Part shown: one piece after another, positions 51,888 through 60,775 of the stretch
Layout of the letters: each line of letters opens with the position of its first letter
How positions within the stretch are numbered: position 1 is the stretch's first letter
From: JACPVF01 sp964502095
Lineage (GTDB): Bacteria > Chloroflexota > Anaerolineae > Anaerolineales > Villigracilaceae
Length of the DNA: 64,000 nucleotides
Direction of reading: 5' to 3'
Assembly: GCA_964502095.1 (NCBI GenBank)
Contig: CAZCUF010000001.1
Coordinates: 186,001 to 250,000, forward strand
Made by a program: the position numbers and the translations under genes
The notes under the pieces: model-generated
Told to the model about the DNA's origin: nothing
Seen by the model: only the letters and a program-made list of their open reading frames with translations
Database searches by the model: none

Positions 51888-53459
51888 ATGAAAAAATTCC
51901 CAACTCCGCTCAAACTTTTACTGTCCGCGGCCGCGCTTTTCTATCTCATCTTTATCCTGCGCACATCGTTCATCGCAAACGACCAGCGCTATTTCACGCT
52001 CATTGACGACGCCATGATCTCGATGCGTTATGCCCGCAATCTCGTACAGGGTCACGGCCTGGTGTGGAACATCGGCCAGCCGCCTGTGGAGGGCTTCACC
52101 AATTTGGGCTGGATGCTGGTGATGGCCGCCCTGCATCTCATCCCGTTTTCGCCCGCGCACATCTCGCTGGCAGTCATGCTCATCGCCGCGCTCATCCTGC
52201 TGGGAAATACCGTTGTCGTTTTTCAGATCGCGCAAACGCTCGATTCATCCGCCGCCTTCGCGCCGTTCATCGCGGCGACGATGACCGCGTTCTATTTTCC
52301 GATTGTGTTCTGGTCCCTGCGCGGACTCGAAGTCGGCGCGCTGACTCTAACCATTGACGCCGCGCTTCTCCTCGCCCTCCGCATCAGGCGCGGCCCCAAA
52401 CCTGCCTCCGTCTATGGGCTGACTCTACTCCTCGGCCTGGCTGTACTCCTCCGCATGGACGCGTTTCTGCAGTGCGCGCTTTTTTTGATTTACATTGGCG
52501 CCACATTCAATACAGGAAATCAATCGAATCCTTCTTCAAACAAGATAATCAAAAATAAATGGTTCGTAATCGGATTGCCCGCTCTATTCACCCTGCTTGT
52601 GGTCATAGGAATTCTACTTTTCCAGCGCTTCTATTTCGGCGACTACCTGCCAAACACGTATTATCTTAAGGTCACAGGCGTAACAGCGTGGGAGAGAATC
52701 CGCACAGGATTGCTTTCGCTCAACGATTACGCTTCGCGCGATTTCCTGATGCCGCTGGTCTTCGCATTGATCGGGCTGGCAACGGTCAGGGAATTGCGCA
52801 CGCGCCAGTCACTGCTTTTGCTGAGTCTCTTTTTGGTGCAGATCGGGTACTCGGTCTGGGTGGGAGGCGATTACGCCGAAGAACTGGTGGATGCGGCCAA
52901 TCGTTTCATCGCGCAGGGCATGCCGGCATTATTCATCCTGTTCGCGCTGACGCTGGATCAATTCATCCGCCGCGTTTCGACGACGCAATTCAAAGCGGCA
53001 ATCGCCATGGCAATTGGACTGGGCGCACTGCTGGTCGTCAGCGGTGAACCGTGGGCCAAGTGGACGATCAGCAACGCACCGATGCTGAGAACCGACATCC
53101 AGCGCGTAAAGATCGGCTTGCATATCAAAGCCACCACCCAACCCGAAGCAGTGATCGCCGTTCACGCCGCGGGGCAGATTCCGTATTACTCCGAACGCAC
53201 AGCGATCGACCTGCTCGGCAAAAGCGATCCTGTAATTGCAAAAGGCCCGCCTGCCACGGGTTTCGCGCCCGGGCATGACAAATGGAATTATTCTTACAGT
53301 ATCCTGATGCTCAAACCGGATTTGATCGCGGATAACTTCAATAAACTGGCGGCATTCATGAAGGACGTGCCACAATATCGGCGCCTGCCCAATGGAATCT
53401 ACGTCCGCGCCGACAGCCAGCTGGTGGATTTTTCCGCTTTGGCGAAAGACTATAAGTGA
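51888..53459 (+). CDS. GT39/ArnT-like membrane glycosyltransferase
   Basis: 523 residues with about ten hydrophobic segments. The first loop has DDAMISMRYARNLVQGHG, the acidic motif of GT-C polyprenyl-phosphate sugar transferases, and the C-terminal 90 residues lie outside the membrane. Start MKKFPTP is preferred to 51855 because the charged Met precedes the first membrane segment. Substrate unknown. Confidence 0.78.
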   Translation: MKKFPTPLKLLLSAAALFYLIFILRTSFIANDQRYFTLIDDAMISMRYARNLVQGHGLVWNIGQPPVEGFTNLGWMLVMAALHLIPFSPAHISLAVMLIAALILLGNTVVVFQIAQTLDSSAAFAPFIAATMTAFYFPIVFWSLRGLEVGALTLTIDAALLLALRIRRGPKPASVYGLTLLLGLAVLLRMDAFLQCALFLIYIGATFNTGNQSNPSSNKIIKNKWFVIGLPALFTLLVVIGILLFQRFYFGDYLPNTYYLKVTGVTAWERIRTGLLSLNDYASRDFLMPLVFALIGLATVRELRTRQSLLLLSLFLVQIGYSVWVGGDYAEELVDAANRFIAQGMPALFILFALTLDQFIRRVSTTQFKAAIAMAIGLGALLVVSGEPWAKWTISNAPMLRTDIQRVKIGLHIKATTQPEAVIAVHAAGQIPYYSERTAIDLLGKSDPVIAKGPPATGFAPGHDKWNYSYSILMLKPDLIADNFNKLAAFMKDVPQYRRLPNGIYVRADSQLVDFSALAKDYK

Positions 53460-53488
53460 TCTTTCCGGCACAAGAGTCGAGTCAAAAA

Positions 53489-53514
53489 GAACTCCCGAAT
53501 TTCTTCGGGAGTTC
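53489..53514. terminator. Bidirectional terminator between convergent genes
   Basis: Perfect 11-bp stem GAACTCCCGAA / TTCGGGAGTTC with a 4-nt loop, T-rich on the plus side (TTCGTTTT) and on the minus side (TTTTTGAC), serving the glycosyltransferase and citrate synthase genes. Confidence 0.85.
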
Positions 53515-53525
53515 TTCGTTTTCAC

Positions 53526-54845
53526 TCAGGCGGGTTGCCTGGCTTCAGCCGCCGATTTTTCGAGCATCGCGGTTGTGAGAGATTTTGGGCGTTCGAGCGG
53601 CATGCCCAGCGCGCGCGACCAAACATAATTGGCCGTTACGCCGAGCGCGCGTCCCACACCGAAGAGCACTGTGTAAAACTCGAAGTCGCGCACGCCATAG
53701 TAATACTGCAACGTACCCGAGACCGCGTCCACATTCGGCGCGGGGTCCTTGGCCTTGCCTTGCTCCCGCAGTACATCCGGGACAACCGAGTAAACCAGAT
53801 CGGCCAGGCGCACCAATTCATCATCGGGAAAATGCGTCTTGGCGAATTCCAACTGAGCAGTAAAACGCGGATCGGCCACGCGCAGTACGCCGTGACCGTA
53901 TCCCGGAATCACAAAACCGCTGTTAAGTGTGTCCCACGCGAACTGACGTAATTGTTCGCGCGAAGGCACGCCGCCGAACTGATCTTTGACTTCGATCAGC
54001 CAGCGCACCGCTTCCTGATTCGCCAATCCGTGCAAAGGCCCGGCAAGGCCGTTCATAGCGGCGGAGAAAGCATAATATGGGCTGGAAAGCGCCGAACCGA
54101 CCAAATGCATGGCATGCGCCGAAACGTTCCCCGACTCGTGGTCGGAATGGATGATGAAATACTGGCGCATCAACTCCGCGTATCCCTTGCGATTCTCCAC
54201 GCCCATCATGCGCGCAAAGTTTCCGGCAAAGTCCAAACGCGGATTATATTTGGGCTTCTTCGTTTCGCCGAAATATTTCAGCCGATAAATAAACGCCGCG
54301 ATCATTGACACGCGCACGGTCAGGCTGAGGCTGTCATCGAGCGCCGCCGACCAGTATTCGTCGCGCTTCATGCCGGAAAAATATCTCTTGGCGAAGACCG
54401 ATTCATTCTGCAGGGCCAGGATGGCCTGCGAGAAGAGCGTCATCGGATGAGTCTCTTTCGGCATGGACTTGATCATTTTATAGACATAATCGGGAACAAC
54501 CGCGCGGCGGCTCCACTCCGCTTCAACCTCCAACGCCTGCTCTTTCGTGGGCACTTCGCCCACCATCAATAGGTAATAGAGTCCGCCGACCAGCGGCATT
54601 TTATTGCCGCGGCCTTTGGGCAGGGCCTTAAGCACTTCAGGGATGGACATGCCGCGAAAACGGATGCCATGTGCCGGGTCCACGAAGGAGACGTCCGTCA
54701 GCAGGGATTTGATGTCCCGCATTCCGCCTACGATCTGACCGATGGTGACATGATCCACCACTACATCGGCGTGTTCTTTCCCTAAAGCCCGAATCCGCTC
54801 CTGCCAGGCCGGTAATTGGGCGGCGATCTTATCATGTACAATCAT
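53526..54845 (-). CDS. gltA: Citrate synthase, mitochondrial-like type
   Basis: 439 residues condensing acetyl-CoA and oxaloacetate. Catalytic His in NGLAGPLHGLANQ and PGYGHGVLR, Asp in NVDAVSG, HSDHESGNVSAH. Length and motifs follow the eukaryotic-like (Si) group rather than the allosteric Gram-negative type. Next to malate dehydrogenase on the same strand, 73 bp apart. Confidence 0.92.
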   Translation of the reverse strand: MIVHDKIAAQLPAWQERIRALGKEHADVVVDHVTIGQIVGGMRDIKSLLTDVSFVDPAHGIRFRGMSIPEVLKALPKGRGNKMPLVGGLYYLLMVGEVPTKEQALEVEAEWSRRAVVPDYVYKMIKSMPKETHPMTLFSQAILALQNESVFAKRYFSGMKRDEYWSAALDDSLSLTVRVSMIAAFIYRLKYFGETKKPKYNPRLDFAGNFARMMGVENRKGYAELMRQYFIIHSDHESGNVSAHAMHLVGSALSSPYYAFSAAMNGLAGPLHGLANQEAVRWLIEVKDQFGGVPSREQLRQFAWDTLNSGFVIPGYGHGVLRVADPRFTAQLEFAKTHFPDDELVRLADLVYSVVPDVLREQGKAKDPAPNVDAVSGTLQYYYGVRDFEFYTVLFGVGRALGVTANYVWSRALGMPLERPKSLTTAMLEKSAAEARQPA

Positions 54846-54918
54846 GCTTCACCTCCATAATTTGCATAAATCTGCGGCGCAAGCTGGTGTTTGGCTTCAC
54901 GCCGCGATACTTCTCGAA

Positions 54919-55854
54919 TTAGATCTTTACCAGTTTCTTCAGCGCGTCGTGCGTTTCCTTCACCGCCGCGGCAGATTTCTGGAATAATCCCTGCTCCGTT
55001 TCATCGAGTTCGTACTCGATGATCTTCTCGATTCCTTTGCGTCCCAGCATGACAGGCACGCCAAAGAACATATCTTTGAGTCCGTACTCGCCCTGCATAT
55101 AAGCCGCACACGGAACGATGAGATGCCTGTCTTTCAAAATCGCTTCCACCATTTGCGCGATCGCCGCGGCGGGCGCGTAATACGCGGAGCCGGACTTCAG
55201 TAAATTAACGATCTCGCCGCCGCCTTTGCGCGTGCGGTTGACGATGGCTTCGAGTTTGTCGGCGGGCAGATAATCCTTCAACGGAATGCCGGCCACATTC
55301 GAGTGACGCGTGAGCGGCACCATCTCATCGCCATGACCGCCCAACACATAACAATGGATATTTTCCACGCTGACGCCGGTCTCCATGGCAACGAAGGCGC
55401 GCATACGCGCCGAATCGAGAATTCCCGCCTGCCCCACTACACGATGGGGATCGAGTTTGGTCGTCTTCATGGCCAGGTAAGCCATGGTATCGAGCGGATT
55501 CGTCAAAATAACATAGATCGCATCCGGCGAATACTTGAGGGTTTCAGTGGCGGCTTTGCCCACGATCTCCGCATTGGTCGTCAACAGATCATCGCGGCTC
55601 ATGCCCGGCTTGCGCGGCAATCCGGCTGTGATCACGATAATATCCGAACCTTTTGTGGCGGCATAATCGTTCGAGCCGGCCACTTCCACATCTTTCCCAA
55701 CGATCGGCAGGGCTTCCTGCAAATCCAGGCTCTTGCCTTGCGGCATGCCTTCCACCACATCCACCAGCACAATATCGGCCAGTTCGCGTTCCGCCAGCCA
55801 ATGCGCGGTCGTCGAGCCCGTCATTCCCGAACCGATAATCGAAACTTTATTCAT
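54919..55854 (-). CDS. mdh: Malate dehydrogenase
   Basis: 311 residues, LDH-like type: SIIGSGMTGSTTAHWLA nucleotide loop, VDVVEGMPQGKSLDL, ITAGLPRKPGMSRDDLL, LTNPLDTMAYLA, and catalytic His in VLGGHGDEMVPL. ATG 55854 has GGAGGAG upstream. Supplies oxaloacetate to the citrate synthase that follows. Confidence 0.94.
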   Translation of the reverse strand: MNKVSIIGSGMTGSTTAHWLAERELADIVLVDVVEGMPQGKSLDLQEALPIVGKDVEVAGSNDYAATKGSDIIVITAGLPRKPGMSRDDLLTTNAEIVGKAATETLKYSPDAIYVILTNPLDTMAYLAMKTTKLDPHRVVGQAGILDSARMRAFVAMETGVSVENIHCYVLGGHGDEMVPLTRHSNVAGIPLKDYLPADKLEAIVNRTRKGGGEIVNLLKSGSAYYAPAAAIAQMVEAILKDRHLIVPCAAYMQGEYGLKDMFFGVPVMLGRKGIEKIIEYELDETEQGLFQKSAAAVKETHDALKKLVKI

Positions 55855-55945
55855 AGCTCCTCCAAAGGACAATGTGACTTCATTTTATCCGAAAGTGAGA
55901 CAACCTAGAAGGAAAGTTCACCGCTTCCGGAAGTTGACAAAAAAA

Positions 55946-55982
55946 CAGGATTTTGACATCCCAATTGAATATCAAAATCCTG
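55946..55982 (-). terminator. Terminator after trxB
   Basis: Perfect 11-bp stem CAGGATTTTGA / TCAAAATCCTG followed on the minus strand by seven T. Confidence 0.85.
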
Positions 55983-56002
55983 CAACGCTTCTTCCCGGAT
56001 CC

Positions 56003-56962
56003 TCAATCTGCTTCCGTTTCGAGGAAACGAGTCGCCTGAATGGCCGCCGCCGCGCCCATCCCCGCCGAAGTGACCACCTGTCGAAAATGCGGATCAGCCG
56101 CCTCACCCGCCGCAAAGACGCCCCGCACGCTGGTCTCCATCTGATCGCTGACCTTGAGATAGCCCAGTTCGTTCATCTCCAACTGATCTTTGAAAATCTG
56201 CGTATTCGGCGTATGGCCGATAAAGATGAATAAACCATCGGTTTCAAAAGCTGTCTCTGCACCGCTCTTCACGTTCTTCAAGCGGACGGCTTCCACTTTC
56301 TCGTCGCCAACCACTTCGGTCACGATCGTGTCGTACATGAATTTCATCTTGGGATGTTCTTTGGCGCGCTTTTGCAAAATGGCGCCGGCCCGCAATTCGT
56401 CGCGGCGATGGATCACGGTCACGTCCGACGCGTAACGCGTGAGGAATAAGCCTTCCTCCAGCGCCGAGTCGCCGCCGCCCACCACCGTCACTTTTTTATC
56501 CTTGAAAAACCATCCATCGCAGGTGGCGCAATACGAAACGCCGCGTCCGGTCAATTCCTTTTCGCCCGGCACATTCAACAACACCGAACTGGCGCCGGTG
56601 CCGATGATCAGCGTATCGGCGAGATACGCGCCGTTATCGGTCGTCACTTTGAACGGCCGCGCCGATAAATCCACAGCGTTGGCTGTATCGAACTCGGTGA
56701 CCGCGCCGAAATGTTCGGCCTGTTTTTGGAACAACTCGCCCAATTGCGCCCCGCCCACGCCCTCCGGAAAACCGGGATAGTTTTCGATGGTGTACGTGAG
56801 CGCGGCCTGTCCGCCCAACTGGATGCCGGTTAGAACAACAGGCGCCAACTCTGCGCGCGCCGCATATAGCGCGGCGGAATATCCCGCCGGTCCCGACCCC
56901 AACACCAAGACTTTAACATGCTTCGAATTCCCATTCCCAGACGACTGACCCTGATTCACCAT
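56003..56962 (-). CDS. trxB: Thioredoxin reductase
   Basis: 319 residues, NADPH-flavin enzyme reducing thioredoxin. FAD motif GSGPAGYSAALYAARA, redox pair CATCD, NADPH motif GGGDSALEEGL, and GVFAAGEAADPHFRQ at the end, where the usual Asp in GD is replaced by GE. Ends at a strong terminator. The 184 bp upstream to the aminotransferase gene show no other gene. Confidence 0.93.
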   Translation of the reverse strand: MVNQGQSSGNGNSKHVKVLVLGSGPAGYSAALYAARAELAPVVLTGIQLGGQAALTYTIENYPGFPEGVGGAQLGELFQKQAEHFGAVTEFDTANAVDLSARPFKVTTDNGAYLADTLIIGTGASSVLLNVPGEKELTGRGVSYCATCDGWFFKDKKVTVVGGGDSALEEGLFLTRYASDVTVIHRRDELRAGAILQKRAKEHPKMKFMYDTIVTEVVGDEKVEAVRLKNVKSGAETAFETDGLFIFIGHTPNTQIFKDQLEMNELGYLKVSDQMETSVRGVFAAGEAADPHFRQVVTSAGMGAAAAIQATRFLETEAD

Positions 56963-57146
56963 TCACTGCCTCTACTCGAATATTTTCGCTTATCGGACGT
57001 TGCAAGACGTCCGCGTATTACGTTTGAATTGTATCAGAGGCATCGAGCGCTGAGAATTGCCTGCAAAAAGCCGTTTATAAAATTCATCCCGCGAGTTCAT
57101 CACAGGATGAAAAAACGTCTCGTTACCAACACCAATCGACCCGGCC

Positions 57147-58496
57147 TCAATTCGCCGATTGGTCTGTAATTTCCAATGCCTCGTTCAAAACATCAAATCC
57201 ATCTTTCAATTGCGCCTCCGTGATGATCAGCGGCGGGATGATCAAAACAGTATGCCAATGAGTGTACACAAATAAACCGTGCTCCAGGCAAAATTTCTTC
57301 AACGCGGTCATTTCGGGGGAGGTCGAATTCCACGGCGCCATCGGTTCTTTGGTCTCTCGATTCCTGACCAGTTCGATAATGCCGAATAAACCGATCGAGC
57401 GGACTTCGCCGACCGAGGGATGCGCCTCGCCCAAATCGGTCAGCATGCGCTTCAAAACCGGACCCAGGCCTGCCGCGTGCTCGATCAGCCGATCCTCCCT
57501 CATAACGTTGATATTCGCCACCGCCGCCGCCAGCGAGACCGGATGCGACGTGTACGTAAGTCCCGATTCAAAGACCTGCTCGTTGAATGCGGCCGCAATC
57601 TTCGGCCGCATGGCCACCGCGCCGAGCGGCGCGTACGCGGAAGTCAGTCCCTTGGCCATCGTTACAATATCCGGAGTCACATTCCAATGTTCCACTGCGA
57701 ACCATTTGCCCGTACGCCCGAACCCGCTCATGACTTCATCCGAGATCATTACGATGCCATATTGATCGCACAAGTCACGGACGCCTTGCATATATCCTTC
57801 CGGAGGGACAATCACCCCGTTCGTGCCCGTAACCGATTCGATCAAGATCGCGGCAATCGTCTCCGGCCCTTCGTATCGAATAATCTCTTCGAGATGGTTG
57901 AGATAATCGCGCGCAAAGTCAGCTTCGGAGATAGCTGGGTTGGCGCGATGGAACGTGGAACGATACCGATACGGATCGAGAAAGTGAACCACGCCCGGCA
58001 TGAGTCCCGGCTCCCAGGCCGCGCGCCGCGGATCGCCGGTGGCCGCCAGCGCGCCAGCCGATGCACCGTGATACGACCGATAACGCGTAAGGATCTTGAA
58101 GCGTTTGGTGTACCCGCGCGCCAGCTTGATGGCATTCTCATTTGCATCCGCGCCGCCGAGCGTGAAAAGGACCTTGCTCAATTGTCCGCGCGGCGTAACT
58201 TCGGCAACTGTTTTACTGGCCAGCGCGCGGATCTTAGTGGTCATGCCCGGCGCGGCATAAGACAGTTCCGCGGCCTGATCCTGCATGGCTTTGATGACGC
58301 GTTCATCCCCATGCCCGATGTTGACACACATGGTCATGGAGTTGAAATCCAGATAACGCTTGTCATCCACATCCCAGAAGTACACGCCCTTGGCGCGCTT
58401 GACCGCGATCGGGTTTACTTTGGCCTGCGCAGACCAGGTCCAAAAAACGTGTTCTTTCGAAAGCGGGAGAATATCTTCATCGGGGAGATCGAACAT
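57147..58496 (-). CDS. Class III PLP-dependent aminotransferase
   Basis: 449 residues. PLP features: GGADANENAIKLARGYT, SYHGAS, ISDEVMSGFGRTGKW and Schiff-base Lys in TMAKGLTSAY. Closest in feel to taurine-pyruvate or beta-alanine-pyruvate aminotransferases; the amino donor cannot be told from sequence alone. Single gene. Confidence 0.85.
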   Translation of the reverse strand: MFDLPDEDILPLSKEHVFWTWSAQAKVNPIAVKRAKGVYFWDVDDKRYLDFNSMTMCVNIGHGDERVIKAMQDQAAELSYAAPGMTTKIRALASKTVAEVTPRGQLSKVLFTLGGADANENAIKLARGYTKRFKILTRYRSYHGASAGALAATGDPRRAAWEPGLMPGVVHFLDPYRYRSTFHRANPAISEADFARDYLNHLEEIIRYEGPETIAAILIESVTGTNGVIVPPEGYMQGVRDLCDQYGIVMISDEVMSGFGRTGKWFAVEHWNVTPDIVTMAKGLTSAYAPLGAVAMRPKIAAAFNEQVFESGLTYTSHPVSLAAAVANINVMREDRLIEHAAGLGPVLKRMLTDLGEAHPSVGEVRSIGLFGIIELVRNRETKEPMAPWNSTSPEMTALKKFCLEHGLFVYTHWHTVLIIPPLIITEAQLKDGFDVLNEALEITDQSAN

Positions 58497-58594
58497 GAAC
58501 GCATCCTTTATTCATTATTTACTTAATCAATTCACCGCAGCGTATTGCAGATTATAATACTTCGCCTGATTTTTCATCTTCGAGGAGCAGAAGC

Positions 58595-59137
58595 ATGAGC
58601 AAATTTCCCTATCGGCGGGTGGTGGTGATCGGCACGACCAGCTCGGGAAAGTCCACACTGGCCAAACGGCTGGCAACGCGCTTCGATTTGGACTTCATCG
58701 AATTGGACGCGTTGCACTGGGAGCCGAACTGGACTCCGGCAAAACCCGAGGTCTTGCGCGCACGCGTCGAAGCGGCGACCAGTTCCAGGTCCTGGATAGT
58801 AGCGGGCAATTATCATGCCGTGCGCGATCTGGTCTGGCCGAAGGCTGAGGCCGTTATCTGGCTGGATTACTCTTTCCTGTTTATCTTCCGGCGGTTGTTC
58901 GTGCGCACTATTCAGCGAAGCCTGTCTCGGGAGGAATTATGGAACGGCAACCGCGAAAAATTTTGGTGGCATCTCAAGTTATGGTCGGATGAATCGCTCT
59001 TTCGCTGGCTGATCAAAACATATTGGCGGCGTAAACGTGAGTACGCGATGTTATTCACTCTGCCCGAATACCGGCATTTAAAAATTTTTCATTTCAAAAC
59101 GGAACAACAAACCGAAATTTGGCTTGCATCTCTGTAA
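58595..59137 (+). CDS. P-loop kinase of the FlaR/adenylate-kinase-like group
   Basis: 180 residues with Walker A GTTSSGKSTLAKRLA, then ELDALHW and AGNYHAVRD, the pattern of topology modulation/FlaR-like nucleotide kinases. The C-terminus is Trp/Arg-rich. Probably phosphorylates a nucleotide or small molecule. GAGGAG before ATG. Confidence 0.8.
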   Translation: MSKFPYRRVVVIGTTSSGKSTLAKRLATRFDLDFIELDALHWEPNWTPAKPEVLRARVEAATSSRSWIVAGNYHAVRDLVWPKAEAVIWLDYSFLFIFRRLFVRTIQRSLSREELWNGNREKFWWHLKLWSDESLFRWLIKTYWRRKREYAMLFTLPEYRHLKIFHFKTEQQTEIWLASL

Positions 59138-59181
59138 ACGAACATGACCGAAATGAAAGGCAAAAACGAGAGCAGAGCCGT

Positions 59182-59187
59182 TATAAT
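59182..59187 (+). promoter_or_regulatory. -10 box ahead of the tandem riboswitches
   Basis: TATAAT; transcription would start about 59194, some 10 nt before the first aptamer. -35 not consensus. Confidence 0.55.
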
Positions 59188-59203
59188 CGTCCAGTAATTC
59201 GAT

Positions 59204-59284
59204 AAAGGCAAACCCGGTGAAAACCGGCGACGCAAAGCCAATGGGTCTAAAACCGCTACGCGGTAACGATTGCCAGGCCGCCGA
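59204..59284 (+). promoter_or_regulatory. c-di-GMP-I (GEMM) riboswitch, first copy
   Basis: GGCAAACC, then a CCGGT-GAAA-ACCGG hairpin with a GNRA loop, GACGCAAAGCC, the TCTAAAACC receptor side, ACCGC/GCGGT hairpin, GGTAACGATTGCCAGG and GCCGCCG closing. All conserved parts of the c-di-GMP-I aptamer are present in order. Confidence 0.9.
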
Positions 59285-59307
59285 AATTAATGTCAATGTA
59301 TTTCAGG

Positions 59308-59339
59308 CGAACCCGGCAACTTAGCTGGGTTCGTTTTTT
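59308..59339 (+). terminator. Terminator between the two riboswitches
   Basis: 10-bp stem CGAACCCGGC / GCTGGGTTCG (one G-U pair), 6-nt loop, then six T. Its 5' arm AACCCGG repeats the AAACCCGG of the aptamer, so the 3' arm could pair with the aptamer instead: a plausible switching mechanism. Confidence 0.8.
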
Positions 59340-59370
59340 ATCGAATTCAAATTACAACCTATCGAACGAC

Positions 59371-59455
59371 AAGGGCAAACCCGGTGAAAACCGGCGACGC
59401 AAAGCCATGGGTCTTCCGCTGTGCATCAGCACGGTAATGACTGCCAGGCCGCCGA
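59371..59455 (+). promoter_or_regulatory. c-di-GMP-I (GEMM) riboswitch, second copy
   Basis: Shares about 34 identical bases with the first copy from GGCAAACC to GCAAAGCCA, differs in the P3 hairpin, and ends CTGCCAGGCCGCCGA. No clear promoter lies between the copies, so both are on one transcript. The 94 nt to the start codon carry AAGGAG 9 nt before ATG. Confidence 0.9.
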
Positions 59456-59549
59456 AACGATGAGACGAATCGCCTCGTGCTTCGACTTGACGTAATCCGC
59501 GCACAGCGGAATCGTCGGCGCCGGATGCCCTTGCAAGGAGAAAAAAGCA

Positions 59550-60176
59550 ATGGCATCCAGAAAATCATTTCGTCTTATCGGTTCCGCTCTCTGCCTGATG
59601 ATTGCTCTGGCGATGTTCCCCACTCGGGCCCTCGCCGATGCGCCAGGCACTCCCGACTCTTCTGCGGCAACGCCCTTAATGAATTTTGCCGCGGAAGTCA
59701 GCAGTGGAAAGGATATTGTGACCGGCGTGTATGCTGTCGACAGTTTCTCGTTCCCTGTAGTGCAACAGCCGAAAAGCAACTTTGCGGCTATCTCCACTGC
59801 GCCGGATACGGTGACGCAATTTGGCCTCGCGGCTCAATTCGGCAATGTCGGCCTGCTGGCGCACAATTACCTGGCCGGCGCACAATTCTTCGATCTCACC
59901 GAAGGCCAGCGGATTTATTTAGTGTATGGCACAGGCCGCGTGGAGGCTTTTACAGTGACAGAAATTCTGCAATATCAGGCGCTCAGTCCATATAGTATAT
60001 ACAGCGAGTTCAAGAGTTTGGACGACGGCGTGACTCTGACCGTCACCGAAATGTTCAATCTGGTTTACACAGGCGCACGGCACCTTACGCTTCAAACTTG
60101 CATCGAGAACAATGGGAATTCCAGTTGGGGCCGCTTGTTCGTGATTGCGGAACCGGTCGTGCCGGGTTCCAATTAA
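59550..60176 (+). CDS. Sortase-like transpeptidase under c-di-GMP control
   Basis: 208 residues. N-terminal signal or anchor (residues 8-30). The rest fits a sortase barrel: catalytic H105 in LLAHNYLAG, C184 in LTLQTC and R195 in WGRLFVIAE, in the right order and spacing. It would act outside the membrane to anchor surface proteins or build pili. Two tandem riboswitches and a terminator precede it. No sortable substrate gene is adjacent. Followed by a bidirectional terminator. Confidence 0.8.
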   Translation: MASRKSFRLIGSALCLMIALAMFPTRALADAPGTPDSSAATPLMNFAAEVSSGKDIVTGVYAVDSFSFPVVQQPKSNFAAISTAPDTVTQFGLAAQFGNVGLLAHNYLAGAQFFDLTEGQRIYLVYGTGRVEAFTVTEILQYQALSPYSIYSEFKSLDDGVTLTVTEMFNLVYTGARHLTLQTCIENNGNSSWGRLFVIAEPVVPGSN

Positions 60177-60216
60177 TTTGTGCATCTGCCGTCTCTGGGC
60201 CAGACGGAATGCAAAA

Positions 60217-60251
60217 CCGCCCGACTGATAACCTCTCCTCCAGTCGGGCGG
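60217..60251. terminator. Bidirectional terminator after the sortase gene
   Basis: Perfect 11-bp stem CCGCCCGACTG / CAGTCGGGCGG with a 13-nt loop; CCTTTT follows on plus, GTTTTGC on minus. Confidence 0.75.
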
Positions 60252-60276
60252 TGCCTTTTAAATCAGTGGGATTCGA

Positions 60277-60774
60277 TCAATCGTTGCCGCGTTGCAACCA
60301 CGCGACCAAACGCGTAAGTCCGAATACGGCCAGCAGAACCAGAATCACCGCCAATTCGAACGGCATTCTGATTCGCACCAGCGAAACGACGCCTGCGATC
60401 AACAGGGAGACAATGGCCACGATCAGAGCGCGGGCGAGGTGACGCACTTCGAGGCCGCGCAGGTCGTCGGTCGCGGAGGCGAAGCGCAGACGCCGCGTGA
60501 AATCGGCCAGGTCCCATCCGAGCAATCCACCCACCGCGCCAAGGACCATCAAACTGGCGGGCAAATTGAACCAAAGTCCAAACGCGGCCGCGGCTATAAA
60601 AATCAGAAGAATGACCGAAGCGGCCCAGCGCCAGCGACGCCATTGCGCGATCAACCAAAAGCCCCCAAGTAAAAGAAACCAGCGCGCCGGCGCGTCGAAC
60701 CCGGCCAGAAAATAACCATAGGCGAGCGCGCCCGAACCTAAAACAATACTGATGACCATCACGAAAGTCGTCAC
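60277..60774 (-). CDS. Four-helix membrane protein of the MoxR operon
   Basis: 165 residues with about five hydrophobic segments and an Arg-rich loop (RRWRW). Unrecognised. It follows the DUF58 gene with a 1-bp gap and is the last gene of the MoxR/DUF58/DUF4129 operon. Confidence 0.7.
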   Translation of the reverse strand: MTTFVMVISIVLGSGALAYGYFLAGFDAPARWFLLLGGFWLIAQWRRWRWAASVILLIFIAAAAFGLWFNLPASLMVLGAVGGLLGWDLADFTRRLRFASATDDLRGLEVRHLARALIVAIVSLLIAGVVSLVRIRMPFELAVILVLLAVFGLTRLVAWLQRGND

Positions 60775-60775
60775 G

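Noticed and set aside
57420..58526. Plus-strand open frame of 368 codons
   Set aside because: Opposite to the class III aminotransferase, which is clearly real; the frame is rich in Arg and His, typical of shadow frames.
59204..59455. Repeated sequence as a mobile repeat or CRISPR-like array
   Set aside because: The two copies match the c-di-GMP-I aptamer in order of all conserved elements, and only two copies are present.
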